DNA of 64,000 nt from Marinobacterium profundum (GTDB lineage Bacteria > Pseudomonadota > Gammaproteobacteria > Pseudomonadales > Balneatricaceae), in contig NZ_BCNS01000095.1 in NCBI RefSeq assembly GCF_001528745.1, positions 1 through 64,000 on the forward strand, read 5' to 3'. The notes below the pieces were generated by a model. It saw only the letters and a list, made by a program, of their open reading frames with translations, did not search any database and was not told the DNA's origin. Made by a program: the position numbers and the translations under genes. Positions 17,494-25,416 of the stretch are shown in pieces. Numbering within the stretch: position 1 is the stretch's first letter; each line of letters opens with the position of its first letter.

Positions 17494-17931
17494 ATGTCTG
17501 AATCTCTCAATCTCTGCTGTCCCCACTGCCTGGTTACCAACCGTGTGCCTGCTTTGCGTCTTGCTCAGGAGCCGCGTTGCGGTCGCTGCAAGCAGGCATT
17601 GTTTGCGGGCAAACCCGTTGAGGTTGAGACTGTGGCGGCCTTTGATCGCCTGAGCGGGCAGAGTGATATTCCCGTTGTGGTGGATTTCTGGGCGTCCTGG
17701 TGTGGCCCCTGCAAGATGATGGCGCCGGTGTTTGCCGCGACTGCTGCAAAGCTGGAGCCGCAGTTCCGCTTTGCCAAGGTGGAGACGGAAAAGTTGCCGG
17801 ATCTGGCGCAGCGTTTTGCCATTCGCAGCATACCGACCCTGTTGGTGCTCAAGGGTGGCCGGGAAGTCGCTCGTCAGGCCGGTGCCATGGATGCTGGCAG
17901 CCTTGAGCGCTGGTTGCGCACGTTCAGCTGA
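17494..17931 (+). CDS. trxC: Thioredoxin TrxC (thioredoxin 2)
   Basis: 145 aa. An N-terminal zinc-binding extension carries CPHC near residue 9 and CGRC near 29, which distinguishes TrxC from TrxA. The thioredoxin fold follows with the active site WCGPCKM near 69 and the cis-proline segment SIPTLL. It reduces protein disulfides in the cytosol, and in E. coli is induced by oxidative stress. A bidirectional terminator follows. Confidence 0.96.
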   Translation: MSESLNLCCPHCLVTNRVPALRLAQEPRCGRCKQALFAGKPVEVETVAAFDRLSGQSDIPVVVDFWASWCGPCKMMAPVFAATAAKLEPQFRFAKVETEKLPDLAQRFAIRSIPTLLVLKGGREVARQAGAMDAGSLERWLRTFS

Positions 17932-17972
17932 ATGGGCAGTGGCCTGTTGCTGTAATCATCTGGGCTGGGAAT

Positions 17973-18007
17973 AAAAAACGCCGCTGCAACCGCAGCGGCG
18001 TTTTTTT
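17973..18007. terminator. Bidirectional terminator between trxC and lapD
   Basis: CGCCGCTGC (17979-17987) and GCAGCGGCG (17992-18000) form a perfect 9-bp stem with a 4-base loop, flanked by six A on the left and seven T on the right. It can end both the plus-strand trxC and the minus-strand lapG-lapD transcripts. Confidence 0.92.
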
Positions 18008-18033
18008 GTGTGCATTTTTTGACTTTATCTGGC

Positions 18034-18054
18034 TTGCCCCTTGCCCCTTGCCCC
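18034..18054. repeat. Heptamer triplet (TTGCCCC)3
   Basis: Three perfect tandem TTGCCCC units, 2 bp beyond the lapD stop codon. The unit differs in one base from the TAGCCCC array at 316-360, which also sits just beyond a minus-strand stop. Confidence 0.85.
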
Positions 18055-18056
18055 TC

Positions 18057-20003
18057 TTATTCAAGCGCCTTGGGTGTGCCGTGCAGGAAACCCTGGGTGG
18101 CATCAATTTTCAGGCGCAGCAGTTGGGTCAGCTGGCTGCTGCGCTCCACGCGCTCGGCGTAAGCGGCAATGTCCAGGCTGTGGGCCACGCTGACCAGACT
18201 GCTGACAAAGAACTGATCCTGGGCATCGCTGTCGATATCGTGCAGCAGGGAGCCATCGATCTTGATGTAGTCGGGCTGCAACTTGTAGAGGTAGCCAAAG
18301 CCGCTGGGGTGCACACCGAAGTTGTCGACGCCAAAGCGGCATCCCAGTGTGCGCAGTGCATTGCGCAGTCCTTCGATGCCCGTCAGGTTGTTGAGTACCG
18401 AGGATTCATTCAGCTCGATGCAAAGGCGTGCCCGCTCGTTGAGTGTGGTCAGGCGCTCCAGCAGCCACTGGCGAAAGCCTGCATCGGTTACGGATTCGTT
18501 CGACAGGTTGATGGCCAGGACGGTGCCCAACGGAGTTTGCTGCAGGTATTGCAGGGCGTGATTGACCACGGCGCGGTCCATGTCGGTCATCAGGCCCAGT
18601 TCGCGCACCACGCTGATAAAGTCGCCGGCGCTACAGAGGCTCTTGTCGCGGTTGAGGATACGGGCGAACACTTCCTGGTGCAGTTGGCCCTCATCCGTCG
18701 CAATGACCGGCTGTGCCTGCAGGAATATCTGTTCATTCTCTATGGCAGCGGAGACGTGTTCATGCCAGCTTTCATCAATGGGCTGCGGATCACCCGGAGC
18801 CTGGAACTGATGTGCGCGTCTGCTTTCCTGTAGAGCCTTTTCTACGGCCAGTCGGGCATTGGACTGCAGCTGGGCCGCGCCTGTCTTATCATTGCCAAGG
18901 GCGATGCCGATACTCACGGGCGCGGCTTCCTGGGTCTCGGATTGGCGCAGTTGCTGGTAGTCCTGATCAATGCTGCTCAGCAGGTTGTTGACGATACGCT
19001 GTAACTGATCCGGTGCCGGCAGTTTAAGTAGCAATGTAAAGTCGGCGCCACTGAGGCGGCCCATGACGTGGTCGCCGGTACTGGTGCAGATACCATTGAG
19101 TTGCTCGGCCAGCAGGCGGATGAAATTATCGGTTTTCTCGGACCCCAGGTCCTGGTTGAGTGCCTGTAGCTTGTCGATATGTACCAGGAGCAGGGCGCAG
19201 GGGCCGAAGTCCTGGCGGTAGTCCAGACGCTCGCCCAGCTGAGCCCGGGTGGCGCGAGGGTTGGGCAGGCCAGTGAGGTCATCGCGATACGCCTGGCGGC
19301 GCAGTTCCTCAATATTCTGGCTCTGTTCTTCGAACATCTGGTGAACCTGGCGCACCATCTGGTTCATGGCTTCGACGACGCGGCGCAGCTCCCGGGTTTT
19401 AGGAATGCGCGGCTGTTCTATGTACTGCTTGCGCGTCAGGGCAATGGCCTGATCTTCCACGCCCTTTAGGGGGCGCAAAATAATCCGAAGCACCAGGCCG
19501 ATGGCCAGGGTCGAAAGCAGGGCCAGGAACAGAAACAGGATCAGTGTCTCCTTGGCGACGCGCCAATATGCCTGGTAAGCATAGCCAGGGTGCCCCTGCA
19601 CGAATATGGTGCCGGTTTTGGCCCAGTTGTAGGTGACCTCGCGGGTCATGGCCGGTGGCGTGAGCGGAACAAGGTCGACGAACCACTGTGGCACTGTGTT
19701 GCCAATCACCGGCGGGGTTGATTTGCTGAACAGCATGTCACCCTCGGCCGTCACCACATCAATACGCTGATAAAAGCCGCTGTCAAAGATGGCATTGATG
19801 GTGGTTTCCACCGTGGCTGCATCCCGGCCCGCAATATAGGGCGCCAGATAAAGCCCCAGGTGTGTTGCGGTGTCCAGGGCGTGGGACTCCAGCTGGTTGG
19901 TCAGCATTCGTTTGGAGCTGTCCGAGGCGAGATAGATAGTGCCGCCGGCAAGTCCCATCATTGCCACCAGCGTGGCGGCTATCAATTGGTTTACGAGTGA
20001 CAT
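18057..20003 (-). CDS. lapD: LapD-type c-di-GMP receptor (degenerate GGDEF-EAL)
   Basis: 648 aa inner-membrane receptor. Order: TM helix (about 5-27), periplasmic LapD/MoxY-type domain (28-150), TM helix (153-172), HAMP, degenerate GGDEF (about 245-410, LSGADF in place of GGDEF), and EAL-like domain (about 425-648, EVF in place of EAL). Loss of both catalytic motifs fits a sensor that binds c-di-GMP and then sequesters LapG in the periplasm. The segment VQGHPGYAY resembles the LapG-binding loop region. It lies 15 bp after lapG, with AGGAAG before the ATG. Confidence 0.93.
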   Translation of the reverse strand: MSLVNQLIAATLVAMMGLAGGTIYLASDSSKRMLTNQLESHALDTATHLGLYLAPYIAGRDAATVETTINAIFDSGFYQRIDVVTAEGDMLFSKSTPPVIGNTVPQWFVDLVPLTPPAMTREVTYNWAKTGTIFVQGHPGYAYQAYWRVAKETLILFLFLALLSTLAIGLVLRIILRPLKGVEDQAIALTRKQYIEQPRIPKTRELRRVVEAMNQMVRQVHQMFEEQSQNIEELRRQAYRDDLTGLPNPRATRAQLGERLDYRQDFGPCALLLVHIDKLQALNQDLGSEKTDNFIRLLAEQLNGICTSTGDHVMGRLSGADFTLLLKLPAPDQLQRIVNNLLSSIDQDYQQLRQSETQEAAPVSIGIALGNDKTGAAQLQSNARLAVEKALQESRRAHQFQAPGDPQPIDESWHEHVSAAIENEQIFLQAQPVIATDEGQLHQEVFARILNRDKSLCSAGDFISVVRELGLMTDMDRAVVNHALQYLQQTPLGTVLAINLSNESVTDAGFRQWLLERLTTLNERARLCIELNESSVLNNLTGIEGLRNALRTLGCRFGVDNFGVHPSGFGYLYKLQPDYIKIDGSLLHDIDSDAQDQFFVSSLVSVAHSLDIAAYAERVERSSQLTQLLRLKIDATQGFLHGTPKALE

Positions 20004-20018
20004 GGTCTCTTCCTGTGT

Positions 20019-20762
20019 CTACTTGTCATGCTGTTCATTGATCCTCGATTGCAGCTGAACCCAGGGCTTGAGTCGATCCGAGGCGCCCACAAGATCGGCG
20101 CGCCGGCCTTTCTTGGTCAGCCAGAGGTTGTCACCATTAAAACTGTATACGTGCAGCAGGTCCGGGCGTTGATTGGCGGGCTTGATATCGGATATCAGGT
20201 TGTCCAGTACAAGCGGGATGTCGCTGGGCTGCGGGTAGTAGGTTAGTACCATGTGGGCCTGGTTCAGCTCCAGGGCCTTGACGTAGGCGATGCTCATCTT
20301 TTCGATCGGCACGCCGAGCTCGCGCAGGGTGTAGTACTTGGCGATGGAGAAGTCTTCACAGTCGCCGCCATTGCTCACCAGAAATTCCACCGGCGTGGCC
20401 CAGTAGTCGGCTTTTTTCCAGTGGACTATGTCGTCGAGAAAGCGCACCTGGTTGAAGAAGCGGTTCACTTCGCGCAGTTTGGTGGCTTCGTCGGCATCCG
20501 CAAGATCTGTGAGCAGTCGCTGCCAGGCTGCCAGGCGGCGACGGGCGGGCTCGCCGTAGGTCTGGCCGAGCTGGTTGATGCTGGCCTGGCTGAGTCGAAC
20601 ACCGGTGTTGTCGTCGGCAACAAGCGCAATGCTGGCGGCGATGGTCAGAACCAATAGAAGCGGCAGCAACGTGCGAAGCGCGGGCCTGGGGCCCGGTAGA
20701 TCCTGCTGGTAGCGTCGCTGCGTTAGCACCTGGCACATCCTGTTCCCTGGGGAGGTCATCAT
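20019..20762 (-). CDS. lapG: LapG-type periplasmic cysteine protease
   Basis: 247 aa transglutaminase-like cysteine protease. A hydrophobic segment (about 31-49) acts as export signal or anchor. The catalytic triad is visible as C135 (NGGDCEDFS), H170 (NQAHMVL) and D187 (PLVLDNL), matching the LapG layout. In Pseudomonas the enzyme cuts the N-terminus of the large adhesin LapA to release biofilm cells, unless held by LapD. A shorter start at 20738 has AGGGA in front and is possible. No adhesin gene is in the window. Confidence 0.93.
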   Translation of the reverse strand: MMTSPGNRMCQVLTQRRYQQDLPGPRPALRTLLPLLLVLTIAASIALVADDNTGVRLSQASINQLGQTYGEPARRRLAAWQRLLTDLADADEATKLREVNRFFNQVRFLDDIVHWKKADYWATPVEFLVSNGGDCEDFSIAKYYTLRELGVPIEKMSIAYVKALELNQAHMVLTYYPQPSDIPLVLDNLISDIKPANQRPDLLHVYSFNGDNLWLTKKGRRADLVGASDRLKPWVQLQSRINEQHDK

Positions 20763-20802
20763 GGATCATCCCGCAGTTTCGCTCAAGTGCTCAGCGCAGG
20801 CT

Positions 20803-21786
20803 TTATGCAGATGCGGTGGGGAAGAGTGCGCGGTTGTGGGGTCTTGTCAGTTCCAGTGCTGGGCCGCGTGGCACTATAGCTGTGGGGTTGATGCTGCTGT
20901 GGCTGCGATAGTAGTGGTGTTTGATCTGCTTCATGTCGACCGTAGCGCTGATGCCAGGCCACTGATAAAGCTCGCGCAGATAGCCTGACAGGTTGGGGTA
21001 CTGGCTGATGCTGCGCAGGTTGGTTTTGAAATGGCCGAAATAGACGGAATCAAAGCGTATCAGGGTGGTAAACAGGCGCCAGTCAGCCTCGGTAATGCGG
21101 CTGCCGAGCAGGTAGCGTTGCTGTCCCAGGCGCTGATCCAGCGTATCCAGGGCTTCAAACAGGCTTTGGAAGGCGTCATTGTAGGCGCTTTGGGCGGTGG
21201 CAAAGCCGCAGCGGTAAACGCCGTTATTAATGGCGTCGTATACAAATTGGTTCATCTCATCGACTTCGGCGCGCAGGGGGTGCGGATGCAGGTCAGGGCC
21301 CTGGTCCACGAGATGGGAAAAGGCGCTATTGAACATGCGCAGAATATCGGCCGACTCATTGCTGACAATGGTGTGCTGCTGCTTGTCCCAGAGTAGCGGT
21401 ACTGTGACGCGGCCGCTGTAATCACTCTGGGCACGGGTATAGAGTTCGTGATGGTAGCGACTGTTATAAAGCGGGTCGCCGCTGGGGTAGTCGGAGTGAT
21501 TGAAGGCGGGATCGGCCCGGTACTCCCAGCCGTTGGTGGCCATCAACGGGTGTACGCAGCTGACGCTGATAATGTCCTGCAGGCCCTTGATGCTGCGCCC
21601 GATCAGGGTGCGATGTGCCCAGGGGCAGGCGAGGGATACATACAGGTGGTAGCGCCCCGCCTCGGCCTTGAAGTTGCCTTCGCCTATCCAGTTGCGAAAA
21701 CGGGATTCATCCCGCACGAAGGCGCCCTTCTGGCTTTTGGTGTCGTAACCCTGGTCATGCCATTGTCCGTTTACCAGTAATCCCAT
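20803..21786 (-). CDS. yqjG: Glutathionyl-hydroquinone reductase (YqjG/PcpF family)
   Basis: 327 aa, the family length. The thioredoxin-like N-domain has the active site CPWAHRT near residue 54; the C-terminal all-alpha GST domain spans about 170-300 and contains SRITEADWRLFTTLIRFD. The enzymes reduce glutathionyl-hydroquinones using glutathione. AGAGGTG precedes the ATG. It stands alone, upstream of lapG. Confidence 0.94.
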   Translation of the reverse strand: MGLLVNGQWHDQGYDTKSQKGAFVRDESRFRNWIGEGNFKAEAGRYHLYVSLACPWAHRTLIGRSIKGLQDIISVSCVHPLMATNGWEYRADPAFNHSDYPSGDPLYNSRYHHELYTRAQSDYSGRVTVPLLWDKQQHTIVSNESADILRMFNSAFSHLVDQGPDLHPHPLRAEVDEMNQFVYDAINNGVYRCGFATAQSAYNDAFQSLFEALDTLDQRLGQQRYLLGSRITEADWRLFTTLIRFDSVYFGHFKTNLRSISQYPNLSGYLRELYQWPGISATVDMKQIKHHYYRSHSSINPTAIVPRGPALELTRPHNRALFPTASA

Positions 21787-21828
21787 GGGTTCACCTCTGT
21801 GATTAAGTGAGTTAAGTCTGGGTGGTAG

Positions 21829-21863
21829 AAGAGGCCGGGCCGGCTTCCCGGCGCCGGCCTCTT
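21829..21863 (-). terminator. Long hairpin downstream of azoR
   Basis: AAGAGGCCGG (21829-21838) pairs with CCGGCCTCTT (21854-21863), continued inside by GCCGG/CCGGC (21839-21843, 21848-21852). It lies 31 bp beyond the azoR stop. The T-run after the stem on the minus strand is poor, so termination is likely but not certain. Confidence 0.6.
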
Positions 21864-21893
21864 GTCGTTGCGGTGTTGAGCGGTAAATGGCTG

Positions 21894-22484
21894 TTACAGT
21901 TGCTCGATGGCGCTGATCACCTTGTTCAGTGATTCTTCCTTCAGGTCGGCGATGCTCATGCCTTCGGCGGCAAAGGTTTCCACCGAGTTGATTCCCAGGA
22001 AGCCCAGGAAGGTGGTTACGAAGGGGGCAACGAAATCACGTGGCGTACCGGCATGGATGCCACCGGTTGCGGTCACAATATAGGCCTGCTTGCCCTGGAC
22101 CAAGCCCACGGGGCCGGTTTCGGTGTACTTGAAGGTGATGCCGGCGCGGGCGATATGATCGAAGTAGGCTTTCAGGGTCGAAGGCACACCGAAGTTGTAC
22201 ATGGGGGCGGCGATGACAACGATATCGGTGTCCATGAGTTCAGCCACCAGGGTATCGGACAGGGTGATGATCTCATTCTGCTCGGCGCTGCGCTGATCGG
22301 CCGGGGTGAAAAAAGCGCCCAGGGTCTGGTCGGTGATATGGGGCAGCTGATCCTGTGCCAGATCGCGGGTGGTGACGGTGATATCTGAATCACGGCCCAG
22401 GCGTGCCAGCAGCTTGGCTGTGAGCAGGCGGGTGTTGGATGTTTCATTCAGGGCGCTGGATTGAACTACGAGTACTTTGGTCAT
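21894..22484 (-). CDS. azoR: FMN-dependent NADH:quinone oxidoreductase / azoreductase
   Basis: 196 aa from the ATG at 22484, which follows GGAGACAGAGAC; the longer frame upstream is not needed. Flavodoxin-like fold: N-terminus TKVLVVQSSALNETSNTR, FMN-binding APMYNFGVPSTLKAYFDH near 98, and TATGGIH near 140. AzoR reduces quinones and azo compounds with NADH, protecting against thiol-reactive stress. It is monocistronic. Confidence 0.94.
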   Translation of the reverse strand: MTKVLVVQSSALNETSNTRLLTAKLLARLGRDSDITVTTRDLAQDQLPHITDQTLGAFFTPADQRSAEQNEIITLSDTLVAELMDTDIVVIAAPMYNFGVPSTLKAYFDHIARAGITFKYTETGPVGLVQGKQAYIVTATGGIHAGTPRDFVAPFVTTFLGFLGINSVETFAAEGMSIADLKEESLNKVISAIEQL

Positions 22485-22661
22485 GTCTCTGTCTCCGCAA
22501 CAGTTGGTTGATGGAGCCATTATCTAGGTCTGCCCGGGATTAAATAGCGGAATAACTTCAGCACAGGGTTCAGTTTGACTGAATAGTTGATCGAAGCGTC
22601 GACACTTTGCGGTCGTCAGTGGCTCTCAGTAGCGGGTGTTGTCAGTCGGCAGCAGCAACGG

Positions 22662-23759
22662 CTATTCGCGCCCAGGCATCAGGTTGCACTGTCGCAGTGT
22701 GGTCTGCCAGCTGCGGCTATGGTGATCGCGGGCCTGGATATAGCTTTGCCACAGGCTGTCGGGGTTGGCGTCGGCAAATATGCGCCACTGATACTCACGC
22801 ATTGCGGCTGTGGCGGGCAGGCTATCGAGCAACTGCCGGTGCAGAGCCCGCCAGCGCTGGCCGCTGCGATCAACCCGTGCCATATAGGGCTGAACCTCAG
22901 CAGCGTAATATTTGGTGAACACGTTCAGCAGTATGCGGGCTTTTGGAGTGGGTCTTTGCTGGGGGCAGATGTTGGCGCGCTGTTGCCTGCGATCAAGTGC
23001 CCGTGCGGTGTGCTCCAGGGTTTGGCTGAGCAGCCAGACGGATTTGAGCCACTGGCTGCCAAAGCGGTTGGCTTCAAGTGTCTGGTAGTGTTGCTCAAGC
23101 TGATCCAGGCCTGCCGGTAACTGCCAGTGGGGGCTGGCGATCAGTGTTTGCAGGTCGGTTAATGTCTGCAGGCTTCGCAGTGCCGCCTCGCTGCCATCGC
23201 TTTGGTTATCATTCAGGCGCAGCGGCAGCGGTGGGTCGCCAATGGAAAAGTTGCTCTCCATTTCACGAGAGGCGTAGATCGCATTCCAGAGTACGGCGGG
23301 CAGTTCTTTTGTCTTGAGGTGATGGATGCTGTCAAGTTGCTGCATGAGCCTGGTATCGGCATCAGTAAGGGTTTCAGGGCTCTGTGCCAGTGCCAAACGG
23401 CAGTCCCGAATCTGACTTAGCAGGCGCATTTCGTACACGAGCTGCTTTGAGGGCAGCATGACCTTGCCCAGTGAACTGTTGCGCTGGGCAATCAGCCCCA
23501 GCAGGTTGCAGTGGCGCAGTGTCAGTACCTCGATCAGTCCCTGGCGCAGGTCTGTCAGCGGTAAAAGGCGTTCGCGTCGGGGCGGCAGTAGCGCAATGGC
23601 GGGGGTTGCGTCCAGGTGGCTGTCGATGGCTTCGTCCAGTACCCGGGCGACCCGGTCACTGTAGTTGTCGAGCATGTCCTCAGGGCTTGCTTGCCCGCAG
23701 CCAGCCAGTAGTGCGCTCAGGCACAGCAGCAAGGCGCAGTTTCGCAACGGCCTGTGCAT
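22662..23759 (-). CDS. DUF3080 family lipoprotein
   Basis: 365 aa. A signal peptide ends in the lipobox LLAGC (Cys about 21), so the mature protein is a lipoprotein. The remainder is largely helical with several cysteines and matches my recollection of DUF3080 proteins of Pseudomonas and relatives; function unknown. It starts 5 bp after the MATE transporter gene and is probably translated from the same mRNA. Confidence 0.8.
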   Translation of the reverse strand: MHRPLRNCALLLCLSALLAGCGQASPEDMLDNYSDRVARVLDEAIDSHLDATPAIALLPPRRERLLPLTDLRQGLIEVLTLRHCNLLGLIAQRNSSLGKVMLPSKQLVYEMRLLSQIRDCRLALAQSPETLTDADTRLMQQLDSIHHLKTKELPAVLWNAIYASREMESNFSIGDPPLPLRLNDNQSDGSEAALRSLQTLTDLQTLIASPHWQLPAGLDQLEQHYQTLEANRFGSQWLKSVWLLSQTLEHTARALDRRQQRANICPQQRPTPKARILLNVFTKYYAAEVQPYMARVDRSGQRWRALHRQLLDSLPATAAMREYQWRIFADANPDSLWQSYIQARDHHSRSWQTTLRQCNLMPGRE

Positions 23760-23764
23760 GCTGC

Positions 23765-25114
23765 CTAGGCCTGCGCCAGGCGGAGGCTATGGCGCCGGGT
23801 CATCCATACCAGGCGTGTGCCGAGTAGCAAGGCGCCAAGGCTGAGGCCCAGTACCAGGCCGTACCAGAAGCCCTCGGCGCCTCGGGCTGGGCCTGCCAGG
23901 TCGGTGAGTCCCAGTATGAAGCCCGCCGGCATGCCGACCAGCCAGTAAGCCACAAATACCAGCAGCAAGGGTATGCTCGTATCCTTGTAGCCGCGCAATG
24001 CGCCTGCGGCGGCCACCTGGATGCTGTCGGAAAACTGAAAAAATGCGGCTATGACCAGCAACTGGGCCGCCAGCGAGATAACGACCGGGTCGGGAGAGTA
24101 AAGGCTGGCAATGTTGTGGGCAAAAAGCAGCATGACGCTGCAGGACACCAGTGCGCAGCCCAGTGCCAGTAGCACGCCGGTAAAAGCGCTGCGCCTTGCT
24201 CGCGGGTAGTCGGCAGCGCCCACCAGGTGGCCGGTGCGGATGGTGATGGCCAGGGCAATGCTCAGGGGTAGCATGAAGGTGAGGCCGGTAAAACTCATGG
24301 TGATCTGGTGGGAGGCCACTGTAATGTCGCCCAGCGGGGCAAGCAGCAGGGCGATCAGGGAGAACATGCTGACCTCGATCAGCAGTGACAGGCCGATGGG
24401 GAAGCCCAGTTGCATGAATTGCCGGGTTGCCGCAAAACTTGGGCGCTGCCAGCGGCTCAGGGGCGCGGCTTCAGTAAAGGCCTGGCTGCGCCATAAATAG
24501 AGTGCGCCGGCCAATAGCATGGCAAGCATGACGATGCTGGTGGCCCAGCCACAACCGACGCCGCCCATGGCGGGCAGGCCGAGCTTGCCGTAAATAAAGA
24601 TGTAATTAAGGGGTATATTGAGCAGCAGCCCGAGCAGGCCTATTTTCATGACCACGCGTGTCAGGCCGAAACCTTCGCAGAAACTGCGAATAAGCTGATA
24701 CAGCAGTATCGCCGGCAGGCCCCAGGAAATAGCCTGCAAATAGCCCTGGGTCAAGGCGGCTAACTCAGGTGCTACATTCAGCTGCTGCAGCAGCCAGGCG
24801 CAGTTGCGCACGCTGATAAACGCCAGCAGGCCTGTGCACAGTGCAATCCAGAACCCTTGTTGAAATACGGTGCCTGCGGCCTGTTGGCGGTTAGCGCCCA
24901 AGTGTTGGGCGACCATCGGTGTGGTGGCCATGAGTACGCCTGAGAACGTCAAAAAAACCAGTATCCAGATACCGTTGCCCAATGCTACGGCGGCCAGATC
25001 TCGCGCGCTGACATGACCGGCCATCAGAGTGTCGACAAAGCCCATGGCTGTTTGCGACAGTTGTGCGACCATAATGGGCCCGCCGAGCTTTAGCAGGATG
25101 CGAGCTTCGTGCAT
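23765..25114 (-). CDS. MATE family multidrug efflux transporter (NorM-like)
   Basis: About 449 aa from the ATG at 25114. An in-frame TTG at 25165 would add a 17-residue proline-rich lead that NorM proteins lack. Twelve hydrophobic segments in two bundles; LGGPIMVAQLSQTAMGFVDT near the start and the PMVAQHLGANR loop are family marks. It exports cationic drugs or metabolites by sodium or proton antiport. It heads a two-gene unit with the DUF3080 lipoprotein gene. Confidence 0.92.
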   Translation of the reverse strand: MHEARILLKLGGPIMVAQLSQTAMGFVDTLMAGHVSARDLAAVALGNGIWILVFLTFSGVLMATTPMVAQHLGANRQQAAGTVFQQGFWIALCTGLLAFISVRNCAWLLQQLNVAPELAALTQGYLQAISWGLPAILLYQLIRSFCEGFGLTRVVMKIGLLGLLLNIPLNYIFIYGKLGLPAMGGVGCGWATSIVMLAMLLAGALYLWRSQAFTEAAPLSRWQRPSFAATRQFMQLGFPIGLSLLIEVSMFSLIALLLAPLGDITVASHQITMSFTGLTFMLPLSIALAITIRTGHLVGAADYPRARRSAFTGVLLALGCALVSCSVMLLFAHNIASLYSPDPVVISLAAQLLVIAAFFQFSDSIQVAAAGALRGYKDTSIPLLLVFVAYWLVGMPAGFILGLTDLAGPARGAEGFWYGLVLGLSLGALLLGTRLVWMTRRHSLRLAQA

Positions 25115-25365
25115 ACAGATGCGGGGGCTGCGGGGTGGCGGAGCGCTGATGGTGGGGGAATTCAAGACGCCAACTCAGCGGCTGGCATCGGCGCGCTACC
25201 GGTCGCGCAAATTTTATGCAACTGCTGCGGACACACAGACCGGGCGGCGTGCCTATGGCTCCAGTTGAGGTTGTGCATGCCGTCACTCCGAACGTGAAAC
25301 TTGTAATGGGGGCACAGGATAGAGGGGCGGCTGCGAAGGGGCAAGGCGATGCTTGTACAAACAAA

Positions 25366-25397
25366 AACGGCGGCGGTCCCTGAGGTCCGCCGCCGTT
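25366..25397 (-). terminator. Rho-independent terminator after phaC
   Basis: AACGGCGGCGG (25366-25376) and CCGCCGCCGTT (25387-25397) form an 11-bp GC-rich stem. On the minus strand it runs into tttttgttt. It lies 20 bp beyond the class I phaC stop. Confidence 0.92.
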
Positions 25398-25416
25398 GTT
25401 TCTCAGGCCTGCAGCT

